From the NCBI GenBank assembly GCA_035299425.1, contig DATGWP010000077.1, forward strand, positions 19,833 through 83,832: a stretch of 64,000 bases of DNA, given 5' to 3'. The first letter of the stretch is position 1. Each line of letters opens with the position of its first letter. Positions 1-8,962 of the stretch are shown here, piece by piece. This DNA is from Bog-950 sp035299425. GTDB lineage: Bacteria; Bacteroidota; Bacteroidia; Chitinophagales; LD1. A program made the translations under genes and the position numbers. Below the pieces are notes generated by a model. It saw nothing but the letters and a program-made list of their open reading frames with translations, ran no database searches and was not told where the DNA came from.

Positions 1-253
1 CACCGTTCACCTCGTTGCGGCTTTGTTGTAATGGCTTGCCTACCTCGCTGGTAAGTATGGTGGCGCTTTCTTCTATGTTAGCTTTTAGCAGCTCAGCAAA
101 CTTCTTAAGCACGGCTACACGCTTCTTAAGCGGCACGGCGTTCCATTTTGTTTGTCCTTGTTTAAGGGTAGCTAATTTCTTTTTTAAAGAAGCGGCGTTG
201 TCTTCTTTCAGGGTTTTGATGGTTTCGCCGGTGGCCGGGTTGATTACGTTCAT
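1..253 (-). CDS. aldehyde dehydrogenase family protein (N-terminal part, cut by window edge)
   Basis: Reverse-strand reading from the ATG at 251-253 gives 84 codons that stay open to position 1. The N-terminus contains NPATGE, then QTKWNAVPLKKRVAVLKKF and SEVGKPLQQSRNEV, the pattern of the first helices of NAD(P)-dependent aldehyde dehydrogenases of the succinate-semialdehyde type. The family oxidises aldehydes to acids in the cytoplasm; the catalytic Cys and Glu lie outside the window, so substrate cannot be judged. It lies 93 bp downstream of thrA on the same strand and may be read through from it. The overlapping plus-strand reading frame is a shadow. Confidence 0.85.
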   Translation of the reverse strand, partial: MNVINPATGETIKTLKEDNAASLKKKLATLKQGQTKWNAVPLKKRVAVLKKFAELLKANIEESATILTSEVGKPLQQSRNEVNG

Positions 254-346
254 TGTTTCAATACAAGTTTATAATGCAATAATAACCATTAAGGTCATTG
301 AGGGTTTATTTCGCGGGGCAAAAAAACACAAAGAATATAGCAGCGG

Positions 347-2785
347 CTATATCGCTCTTAATATATCGGCAAACACACCCGAGGCGGTTACATCAGCCCC
401 CGCACCCGCACCCTTTATCACCAGGGGCTGCTGCGAGTAGCGGCGGGTATAAAACAATACCACGTTATCTTTGCCATACAGATGGTATAAGTCGTGCTGC
501 CTGTCTATGTGCTGCAAACCTACCGATGCTTTGCCTTCATTCAGTTGTGCCACAAATTTTAGTTTGCAGTCTTTAGCGCTGGCTTCGTCGTATAGCTTTT
601 TAAAGTGTGCTTCATATTTCTCCAGCGATTTATAAAACTCAGATACATCCCCCTGCATACATTCTGCCGGCAAAAACACATCATTGCTAATATCGCTCAT
701 TTCCATTTTGTAACCGGCTTCGCGCGCTAGTATCAGTATTTTGCGCATTACATCGGTACCTCCCAGGTCCAGCCGCGGGTCCGGTTCCGTATAGCCTTCA
801 TCCTGCGCTTGCTTAACCACGCTGGCAAAGGTGCGGCTGCCATCGTAATTATTAAATACAAAGTTGAGTGTACCCGATAGCACAGCCTGCATTTTTTGCA
901 CTTCATCCCCACTACGCATCAGGTCGTTCAAAGTGCCTATTACCGGCAGCCCCGCACCCACATTCGTCTCAAACAGGAAAGAGGTGTTAAACTCCCGCGC
1001 CTGTTGCTTAAGGTGCTCGTAGTTTTCATACGCCGATGAGGCAGCAATTTTGTTGCACGCCACTACCGATACACTTTTTTGCAATAAGGCAGAATAACTC
1101 TTCGATACTTCCTCGTTAGCGGTTACATCTACAAATACCGAGTTACGCAGGTTTTTATCTACTATAAACTGATACAGCGCATCCGGTTTAGCGGCCGGTG
1201 CGGCTTTAAGGTTTTCCTCCCACTTATCCAGGTCAAGGCCTTCTTCATTAAGCAATACCTGCCTGCTGTTGGCAATGCCTGCCACACGTATATTTATGCG
1301 TAGGTGTTTTTGCAAATAGGTCTTTTGCTGTTTTAGTTGCTCAATCAATCTGCGGCCCACATTGCCGGCACCTGCTATAAACAGGTTCACTTGTTTGTAA
1401 ACCGTTTCAAAAAACTCTTCGTGCAATACGTTAATGGCCTTCTTTACATCGGGCGCGGTTATTACGGCCGAAATATTTTTCTCGCTGCTGCCCTGCGCAA
1501 TAGCGCGGATGTTTACACCGTTTTTGCCCAGCGCGCTAAACATTCGTCCGCTTATGCCGGGGTGGTTCTTCATGTTATCGCCTACCAGCGCTACTATGGC
1601 CAGCTGGTTCTCTACGTTCAGCGGGTCCAGTTTCTTTACACTTATTTCGTATTCAAACTCGGCATCCACCGCCGCTTTGGCCTTAGCTGCATTGGCTTCG
1701 TCTACTGCCACACAAATAGAATGTTCCGATGAGCTTTGCGTAATAAGTATCACGTTTATCTTCTCTTTGCTTAGCGCATCAAACAAGCGCTTGCTAAAGC
1801 CCGGTATGCCTATCATGCCGCTGCCTTCCAGCAACAGCATGGCCACTTTACCTATACTGCTTATGCCACTTACAATATTCTGGTTGGCGTCTGTTTTGTT
1901 TTCTATCAGCGTACCTTCATCATCCGGTGCAAAGGTGTTTTTTATCCATAGCGGCATACCCAGGCTCATGGCAGGTTGTATGGTGGGCGGGTAAATTACT
2001 TTCGCCCCAAAGTGCGAAAGCTCCATAGCTTCCTGGTAACTTATGCGGGGTATTACTTTTACATTTTGCACTAAGCGCGGGTCGGCGGTCATCATACCAC
2101 TTACGTCGGTCCATATCTCCAGCACGCTGGCCTTAACAGCTGCTGCAAAAATAGCAGCCGTATAGTCAGATCCTCCACGGCCCAGCGTGGTGGTTATGCC
2201 ATCGGCATCGCTGGCAATAAAACCCGGAAACAGGTATAATGCCGAGGGGTGTTGTTTTACAAACGCCGTAATCTTTTTGTTGGTAGCCTCAAAGTTTACA
2301 GCTGCAAAGGTATAGTTGCTGTTGGTTTGAATAAGGTTGCGCGAATCGCTCCATTCGTGCTTTACATCCATCGATTTCAGCTTATGCGATATTATAATGC
2401 TCGACATTAACTCGCCAAAGCTTACAATCCTGTCCAGCGTACGGGGGCTTAATTCGCGCAGCAGAAATATACCTTCACAAATAGCCTCCAGCTCGTTGCA
2501 TTGTTTTTTTATCTCGCTTAGTATGGCGCTTTGGTTAGCCACCGGCACCAGCTCTTTTATTGTTTGCAGGTGCCTTTGCTCTATCAGGCTTAGCTTTTCT
2601 TTATAAGCTTCGTTACCGGCAGCCGCCAGCTTTCCGGCATCTATTAGTATATCGGTAGTGCCGCCCAGCGCCGACACCACCACCATGGTATCTTCCTTTT
2701 TCAGCGCACGCTGTATAATCGCTATTGTTTTGCCTATATTTTCTGCATTTGCCACCGAGGTGCCGCCAAACTTTAAAACCTGCAT
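347..2785 (-). CDS. thrA: bifunctional aspartate kinase / homoserine dehydrogenase I
   Basis: 812 residues, the usual length for the ThrA/MetL fusion. Residues 1-~290 are the aspartokinase (KFGGTSV at 4-10, GRGGSDYTA near 204), ~310-460 hold the two ACT regulatory domains (GSGMIGIPG, MKNHPGISGRMF), and ~465-812 the homoserine dehydrogenase (Rossmann motif AGAGNVGRR, then FETNVGAGLPVI and GGTDVMRK). The protein catalyses the first and third steps from aspartate to threonine, methionine and isoleucine. The ACT region implies amino-acid feedback control. I see no leader peptide rich in Thr/Ile and no riboswitch in the 150 bases upstream. The usual thrB and thrC partners are not next to it here. 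Confidence 0.97.
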   Translation of the reverse strand: MQVLKFGGTSVANAENIGKTIAIIQRALKKEDTMVVVSALGGTTDILIDAGKLAAAGNEAYKEKLSLIEQRHLQTIKELVPVANQSAILSEIKKQCNELEAICEGIFLLRELSPRTLDRIVSFGELMSSIIISHKLKSMDVKHEWSDSRNLIQTNSNYTFAAVNFEATNKKITAFVKQHPSALYLFPGFIASDADGITTTLGRGGSDYTAAIFAAAVKASVLEIWTDVSGMMTADPRLVQNVKVIPRISYQEAMELSHFGAKVIYPPTIQPAMSLGMPLWIKNTFAPDDEGTLIENKTDANQNIVSGISSIGKVAMLLLEGSGMIGIPGFSKRLFDALSKEKINVILITQSSSEHSICVAVDEANAAKAKAAVDAEFEYEISVKKLDPLNVENQLAIVALVGDNMKNHPGISGRMFSALGKNGVNIRAIAQGSSEKNISAVITAPDVKKAINVLHEEFFETVYKQVNLFIAGAGNVGRRLIEQLKQQKTYLQKHLRINIRVAGIANSRQVLLNEEGLDLDKWEENLKAAPAAKPDALYQFIVDKNLRNSVFVDVTANEEVSKSYSALLQKSVSVVACNKIAASSAYENYEHLKQQAREFNTSFLFETNVGAGLPVIGTLNDLMRSGDEVQKMQAVLSGTLNFVFNNYDGSRTFASVVKQAQDEGYTEPDPRLDLGGTDVMRKILILAREAGYKMEMSDISNDVFLPAECMQGDVSEFYKSLEKYEAHFKKLYDEASAKDCKLKFVAQLNEGKASVGLQHIDRQHDLYHLYGKDNVVLFYTRRYSQQPLVIKGAGAGADVTASGVFADILRAI

Positions 2786-3013
2786 TCTTCTCTCTTTTTG
2801 CGGCTAATATCAGCCTGTTGCACGGTAAATACGATATAGCTTTTAAACAGTTGCACCAGGTAATGAATACTGCGCAGTGCGGTGGACTCTCAGGTCATTT
2901 AATCTGCCGGGCAGAGGTCGTTTTTTAACCATGCAACCATATAAAACACCCAATACCTCTATATTTAGTAAAAAACCTTTATTTTAACTCCCAGTATCTA
3001 AACCCGTTTTTGC

Positions 3014-4507
3014 ATGAAGAAGCTTTCCTCTTTTCTGGTTCTGTCGGCATTTGTAAGCGGTGCCTTTGCACAAGCCTTGTTCAACAACAATGGCGCAGAT
3101 ATTTATGTAAAAGACGGCGCGCTGATGGTGGTTAAAACCAACTCGCTTTACAACAATCAAATTGCAGGTGCAGGTATATTGGATAATGCCGGAACTATCA
3201 TTGTAGAAGGCAACGTAACCAACGATGGTGCTATCAACGCCGCCGGCGATACTATCCGCTTAAGCGGCAATTGGGTAAACAATGGCCTATACGCCGGCGC
3301 TGCCAGTTGGGTAGATATGAACGGGGCCAATCAGGATATTGCCGGTACTGCTGTTACTACTTTCAACAACTTAAACCTGGGCGGAGGTGCTGTAGTTAAG
3401 CGCCAGCAAAATATTAATGCAGAGGTAAACGGACTACTGGCACTTAACGATGCCGAGCTGGCTACCGATGCGAACCAAATGCTGGTAAGCAATACCAATA
3501 ACTCGGCTATCACCCGTAACAATGGATTTGTAAGTTCGGTAGGTGCAGGCCGTTTGGCACGCGCTACCAACCAGCCGGTGGCTTATACATTCCCTACCGG
3601 TTCGCCAAGTTATGTCAACGCACCCAGCATTTTCCGCCCGGTAGATTATACCCCTGCCAGCGGAGGAGCCAATACCTATGGCGCTATGGTGGTTAAGGGC
3701 GATGCTACGGCCGATGGATACAGCGTAAACACCGTAGACGATTTACTGTGCAAGGTTAACCCGGTGTTCTATCACCGTCTATACCAAACAGCCGGTACCG
3801 ATGCGGCTGCGCTTGCTATTTACTTTGATGCAGCTGCCGATGGCAACTGGACCGACCAGGCACACTGGGACTCGCCTAACCGCTGGAACTATATAGGCGC
3901 ACCTACTACCGGTAGCGGCTTTGGTTTATCGGCTATCAGCGTAGCCGGTGTAAGCGATTTTCAGCCAGAGCCTTTTGCTTTGGCGCGCAAAAAATTTACA
4001 GTTAACGCCGGGCCCGATGTAGAGATTAACCTGGGCGAATCAACCACCTTTACACCCACCATATCGGCAGCTACCGTTGCCTCGTATACCTGGACACCCC
4101 CAACATCTTTAACCTGTGGCGACTGCGAATCGCCCGACGCTTCGCCATCATTAACTACCGAGTATAAACTTACGGTAATAGACGATGCAGGTTGCACCGT
4201 AGCCGATTCATTATTGGTTACCGTAGCCAACCCCGAGTTGCTGATACCTACCGGCTTCTCGCCCAATGGCGATGGCGTAAACGATGTCTTCCGGGCGCTT
4301 AACAAAAACCTCTCTAAATACAAATTGCAGGTATATAACCGCTGGGGCGAGTTGGTGTTCGAGTCCGATAACTTTACCGATGGCTGGGATGGCGTTTACC
4401 AGGGCGTAAAACAACCACTGGGTGTATATGCCTGGCTGTGCGAGTACCAGTTTGACGGCGCCACCAAGGGCAAAACCGCTAAGGGCAATGTTACGCTGGT
4501 TCGCTAG
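3014..4507 (+). CDS. secreted T9SS type B sorting-domain protein
   Basis: 497 residues. A signal peptide ends at SGAFAQ (about residue 20). The first ~300 residues are Asn/Gly-rich beta repeats of the autotransporter-like or filamentous kind (INAAGDTIRLSGNW, FNNLNLGGG). A PKD/Ig-like module follows (TFTPTISAATVASYTWTPP), then the gliding-motility-associated C-terminal domain: PTGFSPNGDGVNDVF, VYNRWGELVFES, GWDGVYQG and a final KGNVTLVR. That tail directs outer-membrane passage through the type IX system and surface attachment. The precise role of the passenger is unknown. Stands alone, divergent from thrA and convergent with the PAP2 gene. Confidence 0.9.
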   Translation: MKKLSSFLVLSAFVSGAFAQALFNNNGADIYVKDGALMVVKTNSLYNNQIAGAGILDNAGTIIVEGNVTNDGAINAAGDTIRLSGNWVNNGLYAGAASWVDMNGANQDIAGTAVTTFNNLNLGGGAVVKRQQNINAEVNGLLALNDAELATDANQMLVSNTNNSAITRNNGFVSSVGAGRLARATNQPVAYTFPTGSPSYVNAPSIFRPVDYTPASGGANTYGAMVVKGDATADGYSVNTVDDLLCKVNPVFYHRLYQTAGTDAAALAIYFDAAADGNWTDQAHWDSPNRWNYIGAPTTGSGFGLSAISVAGVSDFQPEPFALARKKFTVNAGPDVEINLGESTTFTPTISAATVASYTWTPPTSLTCGDCESPDASPSLTTEYKLTVIDDAGCTVADSLLVTVANPELLIPTGFSPNGDGVNDVFRALNKNLSKYKLQVYNRWGELVFESDNFTDGWDGVYQGVKQPLGVYAWLCEYQFDGATKGKTAKGNVTLVR

Positions 4508-4675
4508 AAACTCTCATGGCTTGGGCGCTTAGGCGTATTTATAATAACCGCCCACTACCATTGTATTCTTATGTTCCCTATGTACCCTCGTCCATCAGGT
4601 AAATAGCGTATCTAAGCCACATCTGTATTTTGTATTCTATGTTCCTATGTGGTTCAAAAATGCATTTTGGGCCGC

Positions 4676-5350
4676 CTAATAATTAGAGTTAGAAGTCTCT
4701 AACCCGTACTGTGTTTCGCGGTGTATGTATAGCACAAAGCGGTAAGCCACATACGAAGCCAGCGGGGCAAATATTACATCGGTGCTGTAGTGCACATGCT
4801 GCCAGGCTATTAGCACACCCACCATTATGGTAGATAAGCCAATCCACGATTTAATATACCGGTTCTCTACCAGCAGCATAAGCAGCACCAGCGCCGCCAC
4901 ATGGCCCGAGAAGAAAAGGTCTTTACTTACAAATGTATCGGCCGTATGCAAAAACAGGTTGGCCATAGGGTCCCACAGCGGCACCATGCCCACCGGTGGC
5001 TCCAGCGCTACCAGGTAAATACTGGCCGTGCGGGCAAACATCATTATCGCAAACATTTGCAGCCCCTTAATAAACCTATCTGGGTAAGGCACTATAAACA
5101 GTATAGCCAGTATAAGCGACGAATACTCAAAAAAGAAAATGCCCAGCGAAAAATCCATGGGCGTAAGCAGGTTAAGCAACATATCGTTTACCTGCACGCC
5201 GGGCCTGTCCTGCCACACCCGCAGACAATGGAAATTGTGCAGGTGCGCCACTACAAACAGCAACAGCGAAAACAACAGCTGGTTTCTAAAACTTTTAGAA
5301 CCGCTTACGTTGCGCCAGGCCTTAGAGGTATGTCTTAATTCATCGAACAT
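4676..5350 (-). CDS. PAP2-like (sphingomyelin-synthase type) membrane phosphatase
   Basis: 224 residues with about six hydrophobic segments. The C-terminal half shows FFSGHVAALVLLML and HVHYSTDVIFAP, matching the catalytic SGH and H-[YS]-[ST]-x-D signatures of the PAP2_C / sphingomyelin-synthase-like branch, so the first and second catalytic His and the Asp are present. Such enzymes move or remove phospho-head-groups on lipids at the outer face of the inner membrane; the substrate here is unknown. The first codons (MFDELRHT) lie in a 132-bp tandem duplication whose second copy, upstream, carries a decoy start and 11 codons (MLDELKHT...). Confidence 0.75.
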   Translation of the reverse strand: MFDELRHTSKAWRNVSGSKSFRNQLLFSLLLFVVAHLHNFHCLRVWQDRPGVQVNDMLLNLLTPMDFSLGIFFFEYSSLILAILFIVPYPDRFIKGLQMFAIMMFARTASIYLVALEPPVGMVPLWDPMANLFLHTADTFVSKDLFFSGHVAALVLLMLLVENRYIKSWIGLSTIMVGVLIAWQHVHYSTDVIFAPLASYVAYRFVLYIHRETQYGLETSNSNY

Positions 5351-5612
5351 TCTTTCTAAAATAGTAAAATCTTTTTAATTGACTAAGTCCGGGCTTTAGC
5401 CCGGCATCAAACAGAAAACATTCCGCTTATCAAATTGCCGTTGGTTTCAACCAACGGGGGTATGTTTTAATTCGTCCAGCATTATTCCAAAAATAGTAAA
5501 ACCGTTTTAAATAACTAAGTCCGGGCTTTTGCCTGCCTACCAGCCCGGCTTTAGCCGGCATCAAACAGAAAATATTCCGCTTATCAAAATGCCGTTGGTT
5601 TCAACCAACGGC
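5332..5612. repeat. 132-bp tandem duplication covering a gene start and its upstream region
   Basis: Bases 5332-5460 and 5463-5612 align along their length: the start-codon segment, ATAGTAAAA, AACTAAGTCCGGGCTTT, GGCATCAAACAGAAAA and the palindrome GCCGTTGGTTTCAACCAACG occur in the same order in both. The second copy has about 15 extra bases around 5528-5545. The copy nearest the PAP2 gene contains the real ATG (5350); the outer copy has an equivalent ATG at 5482 followed by a stop after 11 codons. Confidence 0.85.
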
Positions 5613-5699
5613 ATTGGCTGTTAATGTCCCACCTTCCAAACAAAATAGGTTTTAGATAACGAAAGCGCCGGTATTTGTCCTCCGCTGGCGGCATGTGCG

Positions 5700-5980
5700 T
5701 CAATTCAAAGATAGCTTCCAGATATGATCTATTAGGCAAAGGCCAATTCGGGCTGCTCCACCGCCCCTTATGAAAACCGCCTTATAAATTTCCTTGAAGC
5801 CCGGCAAGAGATGAAAAAACTGTTTGAGGCCAGCAGATGTTCCAATATTATGCAGTAACTGGAATGCCGAGTTTTTTTTCATGAGCCAGGGAAGGAAATT
5901 TTAGGCTGGTTTTCATACAGGGCTTGAGTTTTGCTCCACTTTTGGTCAAGCAAAAGTGGAAAATCTGGCAAGTAGCTCTT
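5700..5980 (-). repeat. dispersed repeat, copy 1 (pseudo-ORF MKKNSA.../GLKQFFHLLP)
   Basis: Read on the minus strand this stretch matches 54421-54750 on the plus strand: TTAAGAGCTACTT, a hairpin around TTTTGCTTGACCAAAAGTGG, CTCAAGCCCTGTATGAAAAC, then a short frame MKKNSA..L.H....GLKQFFHLLP.F.EIY, and TTTTCATAAGGGGCG. Because both copies carry the same short frame but lack any start context or conserved tail, I call a repeat element and not a gene. The rest of the gene-free stretch 5613-6093 shows nothing else. Confidence 0.7.
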
Positions 5981-6093
5981 AAACACCAACTATTGACGGC
6001 TTACCTTGACGCCTATACCGTTGGCGTAGGTGGAAAATAACTTCCCTGAACTATCGGCCTGGTCTGTGTGTACACACTTTATTGACCAGCCGC

Positions 6094-6660
6094 TCACGTT
6101 TTCCTTATCGAATACTTAAGCACACACAGCATCGATACATCATATACAAAATGCGATAGTATACTGCTTACCAGCCCAAAGTACTTATACAAATACCCCA
6201 AACCCGCCGATATAATAACCAGAAAAGCCCCGTAAATAACCAGCCGGATGCTCAGCGGGCTTATTTCGCCATGCAGAAAAACAAACAATATGGCCGTGGG
6301 CCATATACCTATCAGCGGCTGTATACCGGCGCGAAAAAGCACCTCCTCGCCAATAGCCGTGCAAAAGGAATAGAAAACAATATTGGTAAACGAGGGGTTA
6401 ATCTCCTGCAGCATCTCCTCTAAAAACACGCGCACGCTCTTAAACTGCTTGCCATTAATAAGCGCCACGGCCAGCAGGGCCGCCAGGCTACCAAAAAATA
6501 AACCGGTAAGCGTTTGTATGTAATAGGGTTTGCCCCCCGTCAGGGTATCGCTCACATCCTTCTCCTGCAGGTAGTGTATCAGCACTATGCCTATGGCGCT
6601 CATACCGCCAAGTATCAACACGCTGAAATAGTACAAGCGCTTTTTATCGGGAACAATCAC
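6094..6660 (-). CDS. CPBP-family (CAAX-like) intramembrane metalloprotease
   Basis: 188 residues, mostly hydrophobic. The Abi/CPBP motifs are present in order: GEEVLFRAGIQP (EExxxR, residues ~104-115), FLHGEIS (His), and SHFVYDVSM (His and Asp). These residues bind the metal in the membrane-embedded active site. In bacteria the family is linked to prenyl-protein processing, bacteriocin self-immunity or unknown membrane proteolysis; nothing here selects one. Single gene, divergent from thiL about 100 bp away. Confidence 0.8.
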   Translation of the reverse strand: MIVPDKKRLYYFSVLILGGMSAIGIVLIHYLQEKDVSDTLTGGKPYYIQTLTGLFFGSLAALLAVALINGKQFKSVRVFLEEMLQEINPSFTNIVFYSFCTAIGEEVLFRAGIQPLIGIWPTAILFVFLHGEISPLSIRLVIYGAFLVIISAGLGYLYKYFGLVSSILSHFVYDVSMLCVLKYSIRKT

Positions 6661-6762
6661 AGGGGCAGTTTTGGTTAATGGTTACAAATAAACGCACCTG
6701 CGCGCTTTTCTAAAACCACATTACTCCCAAATATAGTATTCTTGCCATTCCAAATAAATAAT

Positions 6763-7806
6763 ATGTCGGAACAGAAAAAAGTAACACCCGTGAGCGCCCT
6801 GGGCGAGTTTGGCCTTATAGAACGCCTGACCCAAAACCTGCAACATGTAAACCCAAGCACTGTGAAAGGTGTGGGCGACGATGCCGCCGTAATTAATAAC
6901 GGCAACCAGCAAACCGTGGTAACTACCGACCTGCTGGTAGAGGGCATCCACTTCGATGTGATGTATACCCCCCTAAAGCACCTGGGCTACAAAAGCGTGG
7001 TGGTAAACCTGAGCGATATATATGCCATGAACGCCACCCCTACACAAATCACCGTGTCGCTGGCTATCTCCTCGCGCTATACCGTAGAGGCGCTGGATGA
7101 AATTTACGACGGCATTAAACTGGCCTGCAAAAAATATAAAGTTGACCTGGTGGGTGGCGATACTACCTCCTCGCTCAGCGGGCTTATAATATCGGTAACT
7201 GCCATAGGCGTAGCCAATAAAGAAGACCTGGTGTACCGTAGCGGTGCCAAAGAGGGCAACCTGGTATGTGTAACCGGCGACCTGGGTGGTGCTTACCTGG
7301 GCCTGCAAATACTGGAGCGCGAAAAGCGCATTTACCTGGAGCACCCCGAAGTGCAGCCCGAGCTGGAAAACGCCGACTACCTCATAGGCCGACAGCTAAA
7401 ACCCGAAGCCCGCTGGGATGTAATCGACTTTTTTAAAGAGATGAACCTGAAGCCTACCTCTATGATGGACCTCAGCGATGGTCTATCCTCAGATATTTTC
7501 CACCTGTGCAAACAGAGCGGCGTAGGCTGCGAGCTGAACGAAGCCATGGTACCGGTAAGCGAAGAAGCCTACAACATGGCCCTTAAGTTTAACCTGGACC
7601 CTATTACCTGCGCCCTCAATGGCGGCGAAGACTACGAACTGCTGTTTACCATAGAACCCGAAGACGAAACCAAACTGGGCGGCGATACCACCTTCTCGGT
7701 AATAGGTACCATTACCAAAAAAGAAAACGGCTGTGTACTTATAACCCGCAGCAACAACCGCCACACCCTGAAAGCACAGGGCTGGAATCATTTTGAGGGG
7801 AAGTAG
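6763..7806 (+). CDS. thiL: thiamine-monophosphate kinase
   Basis: 347 residues from the ATG at 6763 (MSEQKKVTP); an upstream in-frame ATG at 6742 would add seven unlike residues. Motifs of the ThiL/PurM-like fold are in place: LGEFGLIERL, GVGDDAAVI, TTDLLVEGIHFD, AISSRYT, VGGDTTSS, MMDLSDGLSSDI and NGGEDYELLF. The enzyme phosphorylates thiamine phosphate to the active cofactor thiamine diphosphate in the cytoplasm. The gene stands alone with no other thi gene and no THI-box riboswitch visible upstream. Confidence 0.95.
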   Translation: MSEQKKVTPVSALGEFGLIERLTQNLQHVNPSTVKGVGDDAAVINNGNQQTVVTTDLLVEGIHFDVMYTPLKHLGYKSVVVNLSDIYAMNATPTQITVSLAISSRYTVEALDEIYDGIKLACKKYKVDLVGGDTTSSLSGLIISVTAIGVANKEDLVYRSGAKEGNLVCVTGDLGGAYLGLQILEREKRIYLEHPEVQPELENADYLIGRQLKPEARWDVIDFFKEMNLKPTSMMDLSDGLSSDIFHLCKQSGVGCELNEAMVPVSEEAYNMALKFNLDPITCALNGGEDYELLFTIEPEDETKLGGDTTFSVIGTITKKENGCVLITRSNNRHTLKAQGWNHFEGK

Positions 7807-8061
7807 TCGTACTTATTGATGACACTCCTCGATTATATATTAGAGCAAGCTATTTAATTCATTGTAACTATATAGATTGAAAGGCGTCATCTTGGCAGTC
7901 CGAAGGCAAAAAGTGCTTATATTGATTTGCTTACCACACAGTAATAGAGGCTATACATAAATAGCTCATTAGTTTTCAAAAGAAGTGTTTATTGTTGAAA
8001 GCATACCATTTAAAATAATAATACATTTGCGCTGATTCGTTAATATATCCAGTTGCTATTA
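7807..8061. promoter_or_regulatory. AT-rich intergenic region with -7 element TACATTTG (8022-8029)
   Basis: AT-rich gap between thiL and the protease gene. TACATTTG at 8022-8029 fits the Bacteroidota -7 consensus TAnnTTTG and would start a transcript roughly 25 bases before the ATG at 8062. No clear TTTG -33 element at the usual 19-base spacing, so the promoter is tentative. Nothing else is seen in the gap. Confidence 0.45.
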
Positions 8062-8934
8062 ATGGAAATTCGCAATAAATTTGAGAAACAAATGCAAAAC
8101 TTCTTTTTCTTTTTCTCCTTTTTTCTTTTTACGCAAGTAAAAGGCCAAATCACGGTTCCTGAACAAATGTTATGCTCTTCTGTTTTAATAGAAGGCATTA
8201 AGGTAAAGGGATCTGCAATCTTTATGCAAGATTCTAGTTACATGTATCTTATAACAGCAAAACACGTACTCTTTTCTTCGTCCTTACCCACTAATTTGAT
8301 AGCGGATTCAATTAAATTAACCTTTTATCCACATGATGTAGTATATGACGAGCCTGCAGTAATCGATTTTGATTTAAAAAAGGCTTGGAAGAAAAACTGC
8401 ATTAAAATAGATAGCTTAAATGATATATGTGTTATTAAAGTTGCTAGCATAGAAAGCACAAAGGATAGCTATTACGATGTAAAATATTTTGATTTCATAA
8501 TGAAAAGCCGCAGCACAATGGTTAATGCTTGGCCTCTTTCAGAATGTTGCAATTTTGAGAATGTTTCATTAGGGGGAGATGTTTTTTTGTTTGGATATCC
8601 CAATTCAAATAGTTTCCATTCATCCTTATACGATTACAGTCGTCCGCTTTTAAGACGTGGAACTATATCAGGAAAATATCCAAAATTAAAAACAATTATT
8701 CTTGATTGTTCAGCTTACATAGGTAATAGTGGAGGACCCGTATTTGGATTTAATCCATTAAACGGCAATATCTGTTTTATAGGGGTGATAGCGGACTACA
8801 TAATGTATACTGACCGTAAGGTTAATAGTTTAGGCTATAATAGCATTCAAGATTCAAATTCAAATTATTCTATCGTTGTTTCAATTGAATTCGCGGAAAA
8901 ACTAATCAAGACTTTTACTACTGAGCATCATTAA
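8062..8934 (+). CDS. secreted trypsin-like (S1) serine protease
   Basis: About 290 residues. The N-terminus carries charged residues then a very Phe-rich hydrophobic stretch ending TQVKGQ, a likely signal peptide. I start at the ATG 8062; ATG 8092 and a TTG at 8053 are alternatives. The chymotrypsin-fold triad can be read: His in ITAKHVLFSS, Asp in LNDICVIKV, Ser in YIGNSGGPVFG. It should cleave proteins in the periplasm or outside the cell. Base composition is much more AT-rich than thiL upstream. The next gene follows after 28 bases and encodes a membrane coiled-coil protein, suggesting a two-gene unit. Function beyond proteolysis is unknown. Confidence 0.8.
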   Translation: MEIRNKFEKQMQNFFFFFSFFLFTQVKGQITVPEQMLCSSVLIEGIKVKGSAIFMQDSSYMYLITAKHVLFSSSLPTNLIADSIKLTFYPHDVVYDEPAVIDFDLKKAWKKNCIKIDSLNDICVIKVASIESTKDSYYDVKYFDFIMKSRSTMVNAWPLSECCNFENVSLGGDVFLFGYPNSNSFHSSLYDYSRPLLRRGTISGKYPKLKTIILDCSAYIGNSGGPVFGFNPLNGNICFIGVIADYIMYTDRKVNSLGYNSIQDSNSNYSIVVSIEFAEKLIKTFTTEHH

Positions 8935-8962
8935 GTTTATTGATTTATTAAAAACATATTAA

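Noticed and set aside
2786..2940. Possible thr attenuator or riboswitch before thrA; CTGAGAG resembles part of a THI box
   Set aside because: No Thr/Ile-rich leader, no paired terminator/antiterminator, and the rest of the THI-box core is missing.
5700..5882. 60-residue frame on the minus strand starting MKKNSAFQLLH
   Set aside because: It lies wholly in a dispersed repeat whose other copy is interrupted by an insertion; no start context or known family. Kept as repeat.
8053..8061. TTG start for the protease
   Set aside because: Adds three residues only; ATG at 8062 follows immediately and ATG at 8092 is also plausible.
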